NCBI RefSeq assembly: GCF_001278705.1
Contig: NZ_CP012600.1
Span: forward strand, 4,189,417 to 4,253,416
DNA from: Bacillus gobiensis
GTDB taxonomy: Bacteria > Bacillota > Bacilli > Bacillales > Bacillaceae
Direction of reading: 5' to 3'
Length of the DNA: 64,000 nucleotides
This document shows, in pieces, positions 8,335 through 15,359 of this stretch. Under the pieces are notes generated by a model. It had not been told where the DNA came from. It worked only from the letters and a program-made list of their open reading frames with translations, and searched no databases. The position numbers and the translations under genes are program-made. Within the stretch, counting starts at the first letter, position 1, and every line of letters begins with the position of its first letter.

Positions 8335-8351
8335 TGCAACAAAAACGAACT
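8335..8351. repeat. 17-bp imperfect direct repeat, right copy
   Basis: TGCAACAAAAACGAACT, partner of 7356-7372; together they flank the secreted crystallin-like gene at a distance of 979 bp. Confidence 0.35.
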
Positions 8352-8467
8352 ACCTTACCGGGCCGGCAGAAGCCAAGGGCGTTCCCGGATTGCTAATCAA
8401 TCATATTCTCATTCTAATGTGTACACCTTTGCTTTTACATGCATCGGTGAAAAAGTTTACTCCCATT

Positions 8468-8509
8468 TACTTTAGTGATGAAAGAATGTACTTTAGTGAT
8501 GAAAGGATG
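8468..8509. repeat. Tandem 21-bp duplication before the Lrp gene
   Basis: TACTTTAGTGATGAAAGAATG (8468-8488) is followed directly by TACTTTAGTGATGAAAGGATG (8489-8509), differing at one base. Each copy carries a GAAAGRATG, so the ribosome binding site of the regulator gene was duplicated along with a potential ATG. Confidence 0.85.
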
Positions 8510-8515
8510 GTTGAC

Positions 8516-8929
8516 ATGATTGATCACATCGATATGGAGATCATACGCTGTTTACAAAGCAACTCAAGAATGCAATGGAAACAGATCGGGCAGCTTGTCC
8601 ATCTGTCTGGTGTGGCCGTAGCCAATCGAATTCAGCGTTTGGAGGAGATCGGGGTCATAGAGGGGTATACGGTCCGGCTGAACGAAAAATTGCTGGGGAA
8701 CATTTACTGCATTTTTATTATCGTTAAGATGAAGGATTACAGGCATACGAAGTTCCAGGAATTTATTCAGGAGCGAGATGAAATTAAAGAAGCTCACCGT
8801 GTCAGCGGGGAGCCGTGTTTTATTTTAAAAGCCCAGGTACCTGACCAAGATCAGCTGTCCAAGCTGTTGGATGAGATTCTTGTCTACGGCCATTATAAAA
8901 TCAATATTTCCATCGGGCAGTATAAATGA
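8516..8929 (+). CDS. Lrp/AsnC family transcriptional regulator
   Basis: From 8516 the protein is 137 residues with the Lrp architecture: HTH (DMEIIRCLQSNSRMQWKQIGQLVHLSGVAVANRIQRLEEIGVIEGY) and an RAM-type ligand/dimerisation domain (IYCIFIIVKMKD to INISIGQYK). The open frame extends upstream to 8390, but the normal family start MIDHIDMEII is at 8516, behind GAAAGG; 8507 is an alternative. No target gene is obvious beside it, since both neighbours are remnants or unrelated. Confidence 0.88.
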   Translation: MIDHIDMEIIRCLQSNSRMQWKQIGQLVHLSGVAVANRIQRLEEIGVIEGYTVRLNEKLLGNIYCIFIIVKMKDYRHTKFQEFIQERDEIKEAHRVSGEPCFILKAQVPDQDQLSKLLDEILVYGHYKINISIGQYK

Positions 8930-9204
8930 ACCTCCTGATAGGTAGTCGCATTAAAAACGACATTTTCAGACGAAGAAGGGGTTTTTATTTTGGAGTAGCT
9001 ATCGGATCTGGTCTCGATATTAACTTTCTTTTACAATCAACCACATATGAATTCTAGATGATGGTGAATAAGACCACAATGTGCTAGAACGAAGTAAAAC
9101 AGTCATAACATTTGTGTGTCAGGATCCATTTGTACTACATATATGTCTTCCAATGGATCAGTAGCGTATCCTGCACTAATAACCTGTTGATTTGCTCTTC
9201 CATC

Positions 9205-9354
9205 ATACCTTTAAAAGAATTTATGAATAATTGGCTATATGGAATGAATAAAGAACGTTTGTTAGTTGGTGTTAACTGGAATGTAAAGTTAATGGGGTTA
9301 GAAGTCGCATCTTATGAATTATTTAAAGAATTGGAAGAAAGATCGGAAAACTAA
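9205..9354 (+). pseudogene. C-terminal remnant of a DUF2750-like protein
   Basis: Residues IPLKEFMNNWLYGMNKERLLVGVNWN and the following LMGLEVASYELFKELEE match the end of DUF2750 proteins (a helix with FLEEWLPGM-like pattern, a beta strand and a final helix). The frame runs open to 9112 but the residues before IPLKE do not fit, and I see no domain start in other frames. Only the last third of the gene remains. The assignment rests on remembered motif similarity. Confidence 0.4.
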
Positions 9355-9629
9355 AATGTCTAGATACTCCATCTATTTAGATGCACATTTCTCCAGTCAA
9401 CATATGTTTAAGGGGATATTTTTTATTTGCGTTGGTGTCAAAACTTAGTGTCGTTACTGAAAAATGAGGCTATTACTATCGAAAAGAAACGACATCAGAC
9501 AAAAAACGGATGCCGCCTCCAAAAGCTGCTACTGAATTATTGTGTAGCCTCGATTCTGTTGGCTTGAAAGACTTAATGCCTGAGCAAGTCGTTATTTTGT
9601 CTTTTAAGGTGTTCGGCTGTTCATTCCGC

Positions 9630-9905
9630 TTAGTTATCCCACTCTTCTGGACCAGAAGGATATAGTCGAACCTCATCAGATATTTTTGAAATCTTCGGTT
9701 TCGAAACAGCATCAGACGAATAATCTATTGCTCCATCGTCTGGTCCATCATTTTCTACAACCGGATTATTGTCATCACCGTCTTCCCAGCCAATTTGACT
9801 TCCTATAGGGTCGAGATTGTGGTCTTCAGCTTTTACAAATTCACCAAGCCCTGTTGCAAAAAATCCTACAACAATTAAAGCGCTTAAAAAAATCCATTTT
9901 TTCAC
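9630..9905 (-). CDS. Small secreted acidic protein, unknown function
   Basis: This 91-residue product starts with GTG at 9905 behind GAGGTGAGG, encodes a signal peptide (KKWIFLSALIVVGFFATG, likely cleavage after VKA near residue 26) and an acidic mature part of about 65 residues (GWEDGDDNNP, NDGPDDGAIDYSSD). There are no cysteines. I do not recognise the family. Size and export would suit a pheromone precursor or a small exported modulator, but no Rap-type gene lies next to it. Confidence 0.6.
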   Translation of the reverse strand: MKKWIFLSALIVVGFFATGLGEFVKAEDHNLDPIGSQIGWEDGDDNNPVVENDGPDDGAIDYSSDAVSKPKISKISDEVRLYPSGPEEWDN

Positions 9906-9966
9906 CTATTACCTCACCTCTCTTCATCAAAATACATTGTTAGCTTCTAATATAAAATGAATCACC

Positions 9967-10036
9967 TTCTCCCGTTTTGGCGGCGGTAACAGCCCTACTT
10001 GTTCATAGTAGCGTATAGCTGAGGGCTTAAGGTTAA
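9967..10036 (-). pseudogene. N-terminal fragment of a MerR-type regulator
   Basis: The minus strand reads VNLKPSAIRYYEQVGLLPPPKRE, the MerR recognition helix and wing, with no start codon upstream and no effector domain downstream (the frame soon stops at 9927). The intact divergent gene at 10085 would be the natural partner of such a regulator, so this looks like loss of the local controller. Confidence 0.6.
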
Positions 10037-10043
10037 CTTTAAG
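10026..10043. promoter_or_regulatory. Palindrome upstream of the CC-motif protein
   Basis: CTTAAGGTTAACTTTAAG is an 18-bp near-perfect inverted repeat, followed by TATTAT (10044-10049), a possible -10. Such elements lie between -35 and -10 in MerR-controlled promoters; here the regulator itself is a fragment. Confidence 0.45.
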
Positions 10044-10084
10044 TATTATACTTTGATTATAAATCATAAAGGGAGATGGAATTA

Positions 10085-10390
10085 ATGAAATTACCTATTG
10101 CTTGTAATTTTGGTGCATTGCATCCTGATCAACAAGACAGATACAAGGACATCCAAAATCATTTAAATAAAGCCGTATTAAGAATAGAAGAATTCGCACA
10201 TGGATACACATTTGTTTACCCTAATGAAGATGAAGTGATTGTGACTCTAACTGAATGGATTTTACTAGAGCGATTATGCTGTCCTTTCCTTGAATTATCC
10301 CTAACTATAAGGAGCGATCACCCTGTTACATTAACCTTGAGTGGTTCTGAAGCAGCCAAGAAGGTATTGAAGGAAGAATTAGGGTTGTAA
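10085..10390 (+). CDS. Conserved small protein with ERxCCPFL motif
   Basis: The 101-residue cytoplasmic protein contains WILLERLCCPFLELSLTI and ends VTLTLSGSEAAKKVLKEELGL. I recall a widespread uncharacterised family with this ERRCCPFL core and LxLTGPxGxKxFL end, often encoded beside MerR-type metal regulators. Adjacent cysteines could bind metal or a thiol-reactive ligand, but no function is established. The start at 10085 follows AAAGGGAG; an ATG at 10076 is too close to it. A MerR fragment sits just upstream on the other strand. Confidence 0.75.
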   Translation: MKLPIACNFGALHPDQQDRYKDIQNHLNKAVLRIEEFAHGYTFVYPNEDEVIVTLTEWILLERLCCPFLELSLTIRSDHPVTLTLSGSEAAKKVLKEELGL

Positions 10391-10483
10391 TTGTAACGAG
10401 ATGCGGATTCATCTTGTTGACTAGAAATTTAGCAGCTATATAGAGAATGAACCGAATCATGAATTGGTCTGGTTAATGCAATC

Positions 10484-10512
10484 ATCCGTCTTTTTAGACG
10501 GTTATTTTTTTG
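10484..10512 (+). terminator. Terminator
   Basis: CCGTC TTTTTA GACGG followed by TTATTTTTTT, about 95 bases after the CC-motif gene. Confidence 0.75.
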
Positions 10513-10533
10513 CCAAATTTTAAAAATTTGGGC

Positions 10534-10582
10534 TTTACATTAAAAAATCACGGTGTTATAGTTAGTTACATAAGTAACTAAC
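10534..10582 (+). promoter_or_regulatory. Promoter and GntR (YtrA-type) operator
   Basis: TTTACA (10534-10539) and TATAGT (10557-10562) are 17 bp apart. A perfect inverted repeat, GTTAGTTAC (10561-10569) ATAA GTAACTAAC (10574-10582), overlaps the -10 and start region, and a further TAACTAACTAAG half-site follows. This matches the operator style of YtrA-subfamily regulators and implies autoregulation of the operon. Confidence 0.75.
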
Positions 10583-10626
10583 CAAATAACTAACTAAGCT
10601 GTATCACTGTGGAAGGAGGTTTTTGA

Positions 10627-11004
10627 TTGAAGCCTACGTTGGATGAATCACAACCGATTTTTTATCAAATTGCTGAAATGATAATGGAAGATATCGTGAG
10701 CGGGCGACTGCAGGAAGGAGAGAAAGTGCCTTCAACGAATGAACTGTCTCGTTTTTATAACATTAATCCAGCTACGGCGCGCAAAGGCTTGCAAGCTCTT
10801 GTAGATAATGAAGTGATTTTCAAGCAAAGAGGAGTAGGAATGTTTGTTAAGGAGGGGGCAAAATTGAAGCTGCTTCAGGAAAGAAGGCAAGATTTTTTTG
10901 AGCAGTATGTTAAACCAATGCTTGAAGAAGCTGAGCGCCTTAAAATGTCAAAAGAAAATGTCATTGATTTAATCAATGGGAGAACGGGGGAAACCAATGA
11001 TTGA
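10627..11004 (+). CDS. GntR family regulator, YtrA subfamily
   Basis: The 125-residue protein has the GntR winged helix (IFYQIAEMIMEDIVSGRLQEGEKVPSTNELSRFYNINPATARKGLQALV) and only a short C-terminal dimerisation helix pair, as in YtrA relatives. It begins with TTG at 10627 after GGAAGGAGG. Its stop overlaps the ABC ATPase start by eight bases. It most likely represses this operon through the palindrome at 10561; related systems respond to cell-envelope antibiotics. Confidence 0.9.
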   Translation: MKPTLDESQPIFYQIAEMIMEDIVSGRLQEGEKVPSTNELSRFYNINPATARKGLQALVDNEVIFKQRGVGMFVKEGAKLKLLQERRQDFFEQYVKPMLEEAERLKMSKENVIDLINGRTGETND

Positions 11005-11884
11005 TTTGCAAAATGTCTCATATTCTTATGAATCAAGCCCTGTATTGAAGAATCTTACGCTGCAAGAAGATGAACCTGTGATCATGGGGCTGTGGGGGAG
11101 AAATGGAGCGGGAAAAACCACGTTAATGAAGCTGATCGCGGGACTGTATGCACCGGAAGTCGGCAAGGTGGATGTAAATGGATTGAAGCCGTATAACAAT
11201 GATAAGGCTCAGGAATCGATATGCTTTATGCAGGAAGATCATCCGTTTCATCCTATGTGGAGAATAAAAGATATTTTACAGTTGGCAGAGCACTTTTATC
11301 CTGATTGGAATAAGGAAACTGCCGATCATTTGATGAGAGTATTTCAGCTGCCGGAAAAGAAAAGAGTCGGCAAGTTTTCAAAGGGAATGAAAACAGCCGT
11401 TCAGTTGATCATCGGTATTTCCAGCCATGCTAAAGTGACGATATTTGACGAACCGACGAACGGCCTTGATGCCGTCATTCGCAAAAAATTCTATCATGAG
11501 CTGCTGCAGAGTTATGAAGATCATCCACGTTTGATTATGATTTCTTCTCATCACATTAATGAGGTGCAGCCTTTATGCGAGTCGATTGCAGTTGTCTATG
11601 ATAAAAAAATCAAGCTTTATGAACCGATGGAAGAATTGCGGGAGCGAGGCGTCTTTTTAACTGGCGATCAAAAAGCAATCGATCAAATAACTTCAGGAAT
11701 GGCTGTTATGGAAAAAGACCAGCTTGGTTCGACGGCAAAAGTAATGGTCGATGCTGCTTATAGAAAAGACATCATTGAACGTGCCAAGTCGCTGAATATT
11801 TCGGTGGAAAAGCCGAGCCTGCAGGACTACTTGATCAACATTACAGAGCCGAAAAAGGAGGAGTTGTTATGGGAGGGACGTTAA
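10997..11884 (+). CDS. ABC transporter ATP-binding protein
   Basis: The 295-residue ATPase has Walker A GRNGAGKT near residue 34, a degenerate signature KFSKGMK near 127, Walker B VTIFDEP near 146 and an H-loop ISSHH near 178. The C-terminal 90 residues form the extension common in drug and lantibiotic exporters. The start at 10997 follows CGGGGGAAACC. It pairs with the permease that begins 16 bases before its end. Substrate is unknown; the YtrA-type regulator suggests a role in envelope stress. Confidence 0.93.
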   Translation: MIDLQNVSYSYESSPVLKNLTLQEDEPVIMGLWGRNGAGKTTLMKLIAGLYAPEVGKVDVNGLKPYNNDKAQESICFMQEDHPFHPMWRIKDILQLAEHFYPDWNKETADHLMRVFQLPEKKRVGKFSKGMKTAVQLIIGISSHAKVTIFDEPTNGLDAVIRKKFYHELLQSYEDHPRLIMISSHHINEVQPLCESIAVVYDKKIKLYEPMEELRERGVFLTGDQKAIDQITSGMAVMEKDQLGSTAKVMVDAAYRKDIIERAKSLNISVEKPSLQDYLINITEPKKEELLWEGR

Positions 11885-12573
11885 AAGGAACTGCGATGCT
11901 GGTCTACAGAGACATGAAATACCAGTTTGTCATGTTTTCACTTATTACTTTGTTTGTTGCTTTTGTCTTTCTTATGATTGGATTATTCATTGAAACCCCT
12001 ATACAAGCAGGTGTCATATTTGGCCCCTTTTATGGGTTAATTTCTGTTTTTGGTGCCAGCGCTTATGTTACGAGTTTTCGTTATGCTATGGGATTCGGCT
12101 CTACTCGAAGTCTTTTTTTAAAAGTATTTTATACGTTAGGAATTCTATTTGTTATAGTCGTCATGCTCTTCCTTAATATCCTCTATTTTATAATGGAAGG
12201 TTTGTATGATTTAGGTATCACCCGTGTCAGCCTGTTTCATATCGGGAATGTGACCAGCTTTCAAAAAGGGTTCTTCCCATATTTATGGGTAGATATAATG
12301 ATTGGGATCTGCCTTCTTGGACTGGTATTTTTCGTCACTTCGTTATGGTATAAATATGGATTTATAAGGATTTCGATCGGATCGATTATTTTAGGGGTGA
12401 TCGCATTTTTGCTCCTTTACAATATAGGGTTTCAGGCTGCGTTTCAATGGATGGCTCACATCAATCACTTTACGCTCTTTACCGGAATCGGACTCATAGG
12501 TCTTATCACTCTATTTAGCACCTACTTTTTTATGAGAAATGCCCCGCTGTCTTATCGTTCGAAAAAAGGGTAA
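11869..12573 (+). CDS. ABC transporter permease
   Basis: The 234-residue product has six predicted transmembrane segments (about residues 17-38, 49-70, 87-108, 145-165, 172-190, 206-225) and no ATPase motifs. It overlaps the end of the ATPase gene by 16 bases and starts behind AAAAAGGAGG, so the two are translationally coupled. A single half-size permease implies a dimeric transporter or missing partner. The operon ends in a terminator. Confidence 0.88.
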   Translation: MGGTLKGTAMLVYRDMKYQFVMFSLITLFVAFVFLMIGLFIETPIQAGVIFGPFYGLISVFGASAYVTSFRYAMGFGSTRSLFLKVFYTLGILFVIVVMLFLNILYFIMEGLYDLGITRVSLFHIGNVTSFQKGFFPYLWVDIMIGICLLGLVFFVTSLWYKYGFIRISIGSIILGVIAFLLLYNIGFQAAFQWMAHINHFTLFTGIGLIGLITLFSTYFFMRNAPLSYRSKKG

Positions 12574-12577
12574 TAAT

Positions 12578-12612
12578 AAAGCTCCCCACCTGATGTGAGG
12601 AGCTTTTTTTAG
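12578..12612. terminator. Bidirectional terminator between permease and cwlK
   Basis: AAAGCTCC(CCACC) TGATG (TGA)GGAGCTTTTTTT; it ends the ABC operon and overlaps the end of the convergent cwlK gene. Confidence 0.85.
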
Positions 12613-13121
12613 TCAGTTTCCGGGATCATTTGCAAATGAGGGTAATCCTTGAATCCGCTCCAGTCTCCGCCCCATTCGAAGCCGAGTTCCTTGGCAATCT
12701 TGACAACCTCCATCCAGTCAGATGTTCCGTTTTTATTACCGTCATACTCCATGTCCCAACTCACATTTCCATTGTTTAATCGAAGCGCAAAGTCGATGGC
12801 GAGTCCGTAATTATGGTAGGATTCTCCGCCTTTTGCATAGGTAACAATCGATCCTTTTGTTGTCCTTCCTTTGGCGTAAAGCTTGTCCTGCTCCTCAAAC
12901 GAACGGAAGTCGTCGGTAATCACGATAGATATGCCGATCTCTTTCGCACGATTGGCCAGCTTGTCCCGATTTTCTGCGACAACGGGATGCAATTCAGTAG
13001 GGAGCGGTGCATCCTTTACATCTTGAAGACTAGGTTCAGTAGAATCTTTTGCATAAATAAGTGTGCTGGCAATAAAAATCAAGAGGCTTCCTACGAAGAG
13101 AACTTGCAAAAATCGTTTCAC
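12609..13121 (-). CDS. cwlK: Peptidoglycan L-Ala-D-Glu endopeptidase CwlK-type
   Basis: The 170-residue M15-family peptidase begins with a hydrophobic anchor or signal segment (residues 5-24) and carries the zinc site of this family: GESYHNYGLAIDFAL (SxHxxGxAxD pattern) and the final His in DYPHLQMIP. FRSFEEQDKLY and WDMEYDGNKNG are shared with B. subtilis CwlK, which hydrolyses the L-alanyl-D-glutamate bond in cell-wall peptides. It starts at GTG 13121 behind AGGAGCAC. It is monocistronic and convergent with the ABC operon. Confidence 0.92.
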   Translation of the reverse strand: MKRFLQVLFVGSLLIFIASTLIYAKDSTEPSLQDVKDAPLPTELHPVVAENRDKLANRAKEIGISIVITDDFRSFEEQDKLYAKGRTTKGSIVTYAKGGESYHNYGLAIDFALRLNNGNVSWDMEYDGNKNGTSDWMEVVKIAKELGFEWGGDWSGFKDYPHLQMIPETD

Positions 13122-13242
13122 TTATAGAGTGCTCCTGTCTTTTAAACTGTTAATCTAGTATGAGAATACCACAAAATCCGACATTTCAAAATGAGAACAC
13201 TTTTGGTAACATTTACAAATAAGAGAAGGGGGGTGAGCTAAT

Positions 13243-14241
13243 ATGATTGATGAACTGAAAAAAGCAATTATCAGGCTGTCCGAGGAGGAAGCGAAGAGCT
13301 TATTATTCACCGTACTTCTCCAAGGGGACTTATTGAAAGACCTCAATGAGGAATTGGCAAAACAGCTCAATAAAACAACCGAAAGTCTTTTAAACTATCA
13401 TAAACAGAAAAATCAGAAGGAAAAATACAGCAAAGTGCATGTGGCGTTTAGTCATTCAACCAGCGGCAGTTTAAAGGCAGCCCTCAATCATCCAAGAGAT
13501 GAAAAAGTAAAAGTCATCCCAATAGACGACCAATTCTCATATGGACCAATTTGGCAGCTGCATCAAGAAACAGGGAAGGAATGCAGATGGGAATGGCTGA
13601 ATGACAACATAAATTACGAGGAAGGCGAATTAGACGATCAAATAAGGGACAACAAAGAAAAAATCAACGAGCTTCTCCAAGTCCCAGAAGGAATTCCGAT
13701 CTTCATCTGGACCGGAAGCAATGCCCACGAACAAATCGGCGTTCGCTATGCTCTTTATCATTTACGAGAAAAAAGAAACGACGTCTATTTGATGAATGTC
13801 GATGAAAAATATAGGAGAACTGGTGAGGTATCAGCAGAAAAGTTGAAAGAAATGTATGAAAAGCAATTACGGAATAAACCTTTGTCTAATGAAGAAAAGC
13901 AAGCATACATCAATGAATGGCTGGGGCTTGCTAATACAAAGGATGTATTGCGTATTTGGAAAAATGGCGAGATTCAACTTGCTGATGTCAGCAGGTACGA
14001 TCGTTTCATTATCAACTTAGCCAAAAAGCTTCACAACGAGCGAGGAGAACATTCATTTATGAAATCAGCTCGGTTGATCGGAGAAGCCATTGGCCAAATC
14101 GATCAAAACCTCGATGATCTCTTTTTTGAATACAGAGTCAGAAGTTTGATTTTGCAAGGAGTGTTCGATATAAAAGGCATTCCGAAAGCGATGAGGTTTT
14201 ATTCGGTGAAACTTAGATCGGATTTGAAGGGAGAAAAATGA
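13243..14241 (+). CDS. DUF1835/DUF3658 domain protein
   Basis: The 332-residue soluble protein has an N-terminal helical part (residues 1-60), then a DUF1835 domain starting VHVAFSHSTSGSLKAAL and including IPIDDQFSYGPIWQL and IFIWTGSNAHEQIGVRYAL, and a C-terminal DUF3658-type domain (ISRYDRFI-like SRYDRFIINLAKKL, GEAIGQIDQNLDDLFFEYRVRSLI). These domains occur together in Bacilli with no known function. The GGGGGGTGAG ribosome binding site fixes the start. It overlaps the next gene by four bases. Confidence 0.85.
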   Translation: MIDELKKAIIRLSEEEAKSLLFTVLLQGDLLKDLNEELAKQLNKTTESLLNYHKQKNQKEKYSKVHVAFSHSTSGSLKAALNHPRDEKVKVIPIDDQFSYGPIWQLHQETGKECRWEWLNDNINYEEGELDDQIRDNKEKINELLQVPEGIPIFIWTGSNAHEQIGVRYALYHLREKRNDVYLMNVDEKYRRTGEVSAEKLKEMYEKQLRNKPLSNEEKQAYINEWLGLANTKDVLRIWKNGEIQLADVSRYDRFIINLAKKLHNERGEHSFMKSARLIGEAIGQIDQNLDDLFFEYRVRSLILQGVFDIKGIPKAMRFYSVKLRSDLKGEK

Positions 14242-14555
14242 AAAGAACATCAAAATATCTAATCTTGTTACTATTAATCATTTTTTCTGTCAGAGGTTTT
14301 ATTCTTAGCATTGAATACGAGTTTCATGGGAATCCTAAAAAAATTAAAGAGTCAGAAGAGATTATGATTAGTCATTTGGATTCAAAGGGTTACGGTAGAG
14401 GGGATATCTTAGCTATTAAGGGAATATATAATTTTACAGCTCCAGGTGGAAGAAAATATGGCGGTTCTTTTGTCCTCAAGGACACCCTTGAATATTATGA
14501 ATATGAATTACATAATGGCAAAGTGTTTGAGCTCGATGACATTCCTGAGAAGTAA
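14238..14555 (+). CDS. DUF3139 family small membrane-anchored protein
   Basis: This 105-residue protein has one N-terminal membrane helix (residues 6-24) and an extracytoplasmic domain with KGYGRGDILAIKGIYNF and FVLKDTLEYYEYELHNGK, the pattern of DUF3139 proteins. Its ATG overlaps the stop of the DUF1835 gene (ATGA), so the two are translationally coupled. A second DUF3139 member lies at 59565. Function is unknown. Confidence 0.75.
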   Translation: MKRTSKYLILLLLIIFSVRGFILSIEYEFHGNPKKIKESEEIMISHLDSKGYGRGDILAIKGIYNFTAPGGRKYGGSFVLKDTLEYYEYELHNGKVFELDDIPEK

Positions 14556-14559
14556 ATAT

Positions 14560-14606
14560 AAAAAGGAAGAAGCACACATATTCGTTAAGAGTACTTCTTC
14601 CTTTTT
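14560..14606. terminator. Bidirectional terminator
   Basis: AAAAAGGAAGAAG (14560-14572) pairs with CTTCTTCCTTTTT (14594-14606). It separates the convergent DUF3139 and VanZ-like genes and overlaps the end of the latter. Confidence 0.8.
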
Positions 14607-15046
14607 ATCAATTGAGTAATAATTAAGAAACCTAACATACCACCAAACGTATTTAAAATAACATCATCGACATCAAATACACCTAACACAGTTATATATT
14701 GTGCTATTTCTAAAGATAAGCTGACAAGAAATGATAGATACATCATTTGTGTAGCATGTTTTATATCGGCAAAAACAAGCGGGATCAACAATCCAAAAGG
14801 GATGAATAATAGTACAAGCCCAAATGTGTTATTAAACCAAGTTCTGAAATTATATTTCTCAAAATTAAACAAATAATTTGTGATCGTCTTAAACGGCATA
14901 AGATTTTGAGAAACATCATTATAAGTATGTCTAGGGAGAAACATACTAATTCCCCAGAAGCTAACCGTAAGCAGCATGGCCAAATAAATTATGAAAATAA
15001 TCTTAACGTATTTTTTAGTATTTAATTGAATAATAAACGATTTCAT
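14585..15046 (-). CDS. VanZ-like membrane protein
   Basis: The 153-residue protein has four transmembrane segments and the VanZ pattern: NLMPFKTI after the first helix, FGLVLLFIPFGLLIP, SLSLEIAQY and DVDDVILNTFGGMLGFLI. VanZ proteins are linked to teicoplanin resistance and sometimes to anchoring or envelope functions; for chromosomal members the role is unknown. It starts behind AAGAGGTG. It appears monocistronic. Confidence 0.88.
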   Translation of the reverse strand: MKSFIIQLNTKKYVKIIFIIYLAMLLTVSFWGISMFLPRHTYNDVSQNLMPFKTITNYLFNFEKYNFRTWFNNTFGLVLLFIPFGLLIPLVFADIKHATQMMYLSFLVSLSLEIAQYITVLGVFDVDDVILNTFGGMLGFLIITQLIKRKKYS

Positions 15047-15133
15047 TACATCAACACCTCTTACATTACGGTTAAGTGGTTGCCGCTTGTTTACGGCTGC
15101 CGTCTATAAAATAAATATACGTTCACGTTTCAG

Positions 15134-15227
15134 ATTTATCCGTCCTTATTAAGAATATATCCTCCTATCTCAGAGATATATCCGCCCGTAATGAAATATA
15201 TCCTCTCAATCTCGCAATATATCCGAC
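15134..15227. repeat. Intergenic 21-bp period direct repeat, array 2
   Basis: The octamer ATATATCC (first copy ATTTATCC), mostly followed by TCC, GCC or GAC, starts at 15134, 15155, 15176, 15196 and 15217: steps of 21, 21, 20 and 21 bp. The period equals two helical turns, so all copies face the same side of DNA. The array lies in the 313-bp gap between the VanZ-like gene and mtlA, upstream of the mtl promoter. Confidence 0.7.
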
Positions 15228-15293
15228 TTTTTCTTATTAATAAAAGATTTGCCGATTTCCATCGGGACAAAATTAACGTAACTATTGATTGAA

Positions 15294-15322
15294 TGTAAGC
15301 GGTTTATCACCTAAGATATAGT
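15294..15322 (+). promoter_or_regulatory. mtlA promoter with cre site
   Basis: TGTAAGCGGTTTATCA (15294-15309) fits the cre consensus for CcpA. TATAGT (15317-15322) is a good -10, with a poor -35 (TGTAAG) 17 bp upstream, as expected of a promoter needing MtlR activation. The cre would cover the -35 region. Confidence 0.55.
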
Positions 15323-15359
15323 CTGTAAGAAATTCACCTTTAGAAAGGAAGTAGTCACC

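Noticed and set aside
8352..8390. GC-rich CCGGG..CCCGG stretch upstream of the Lrp gene as an RNA gene
   Set aside because: The stem is short, there is no T-tract, and no conserved RNA motif is recognisable.
9476..9712. 78-codon minus-strand frame before the small secreted protein gene
   Set aside because: No ribosome binding site and it overlaps the secreted-protein gene in another frame; the interval 9355-9629 shows nothing recognisable.
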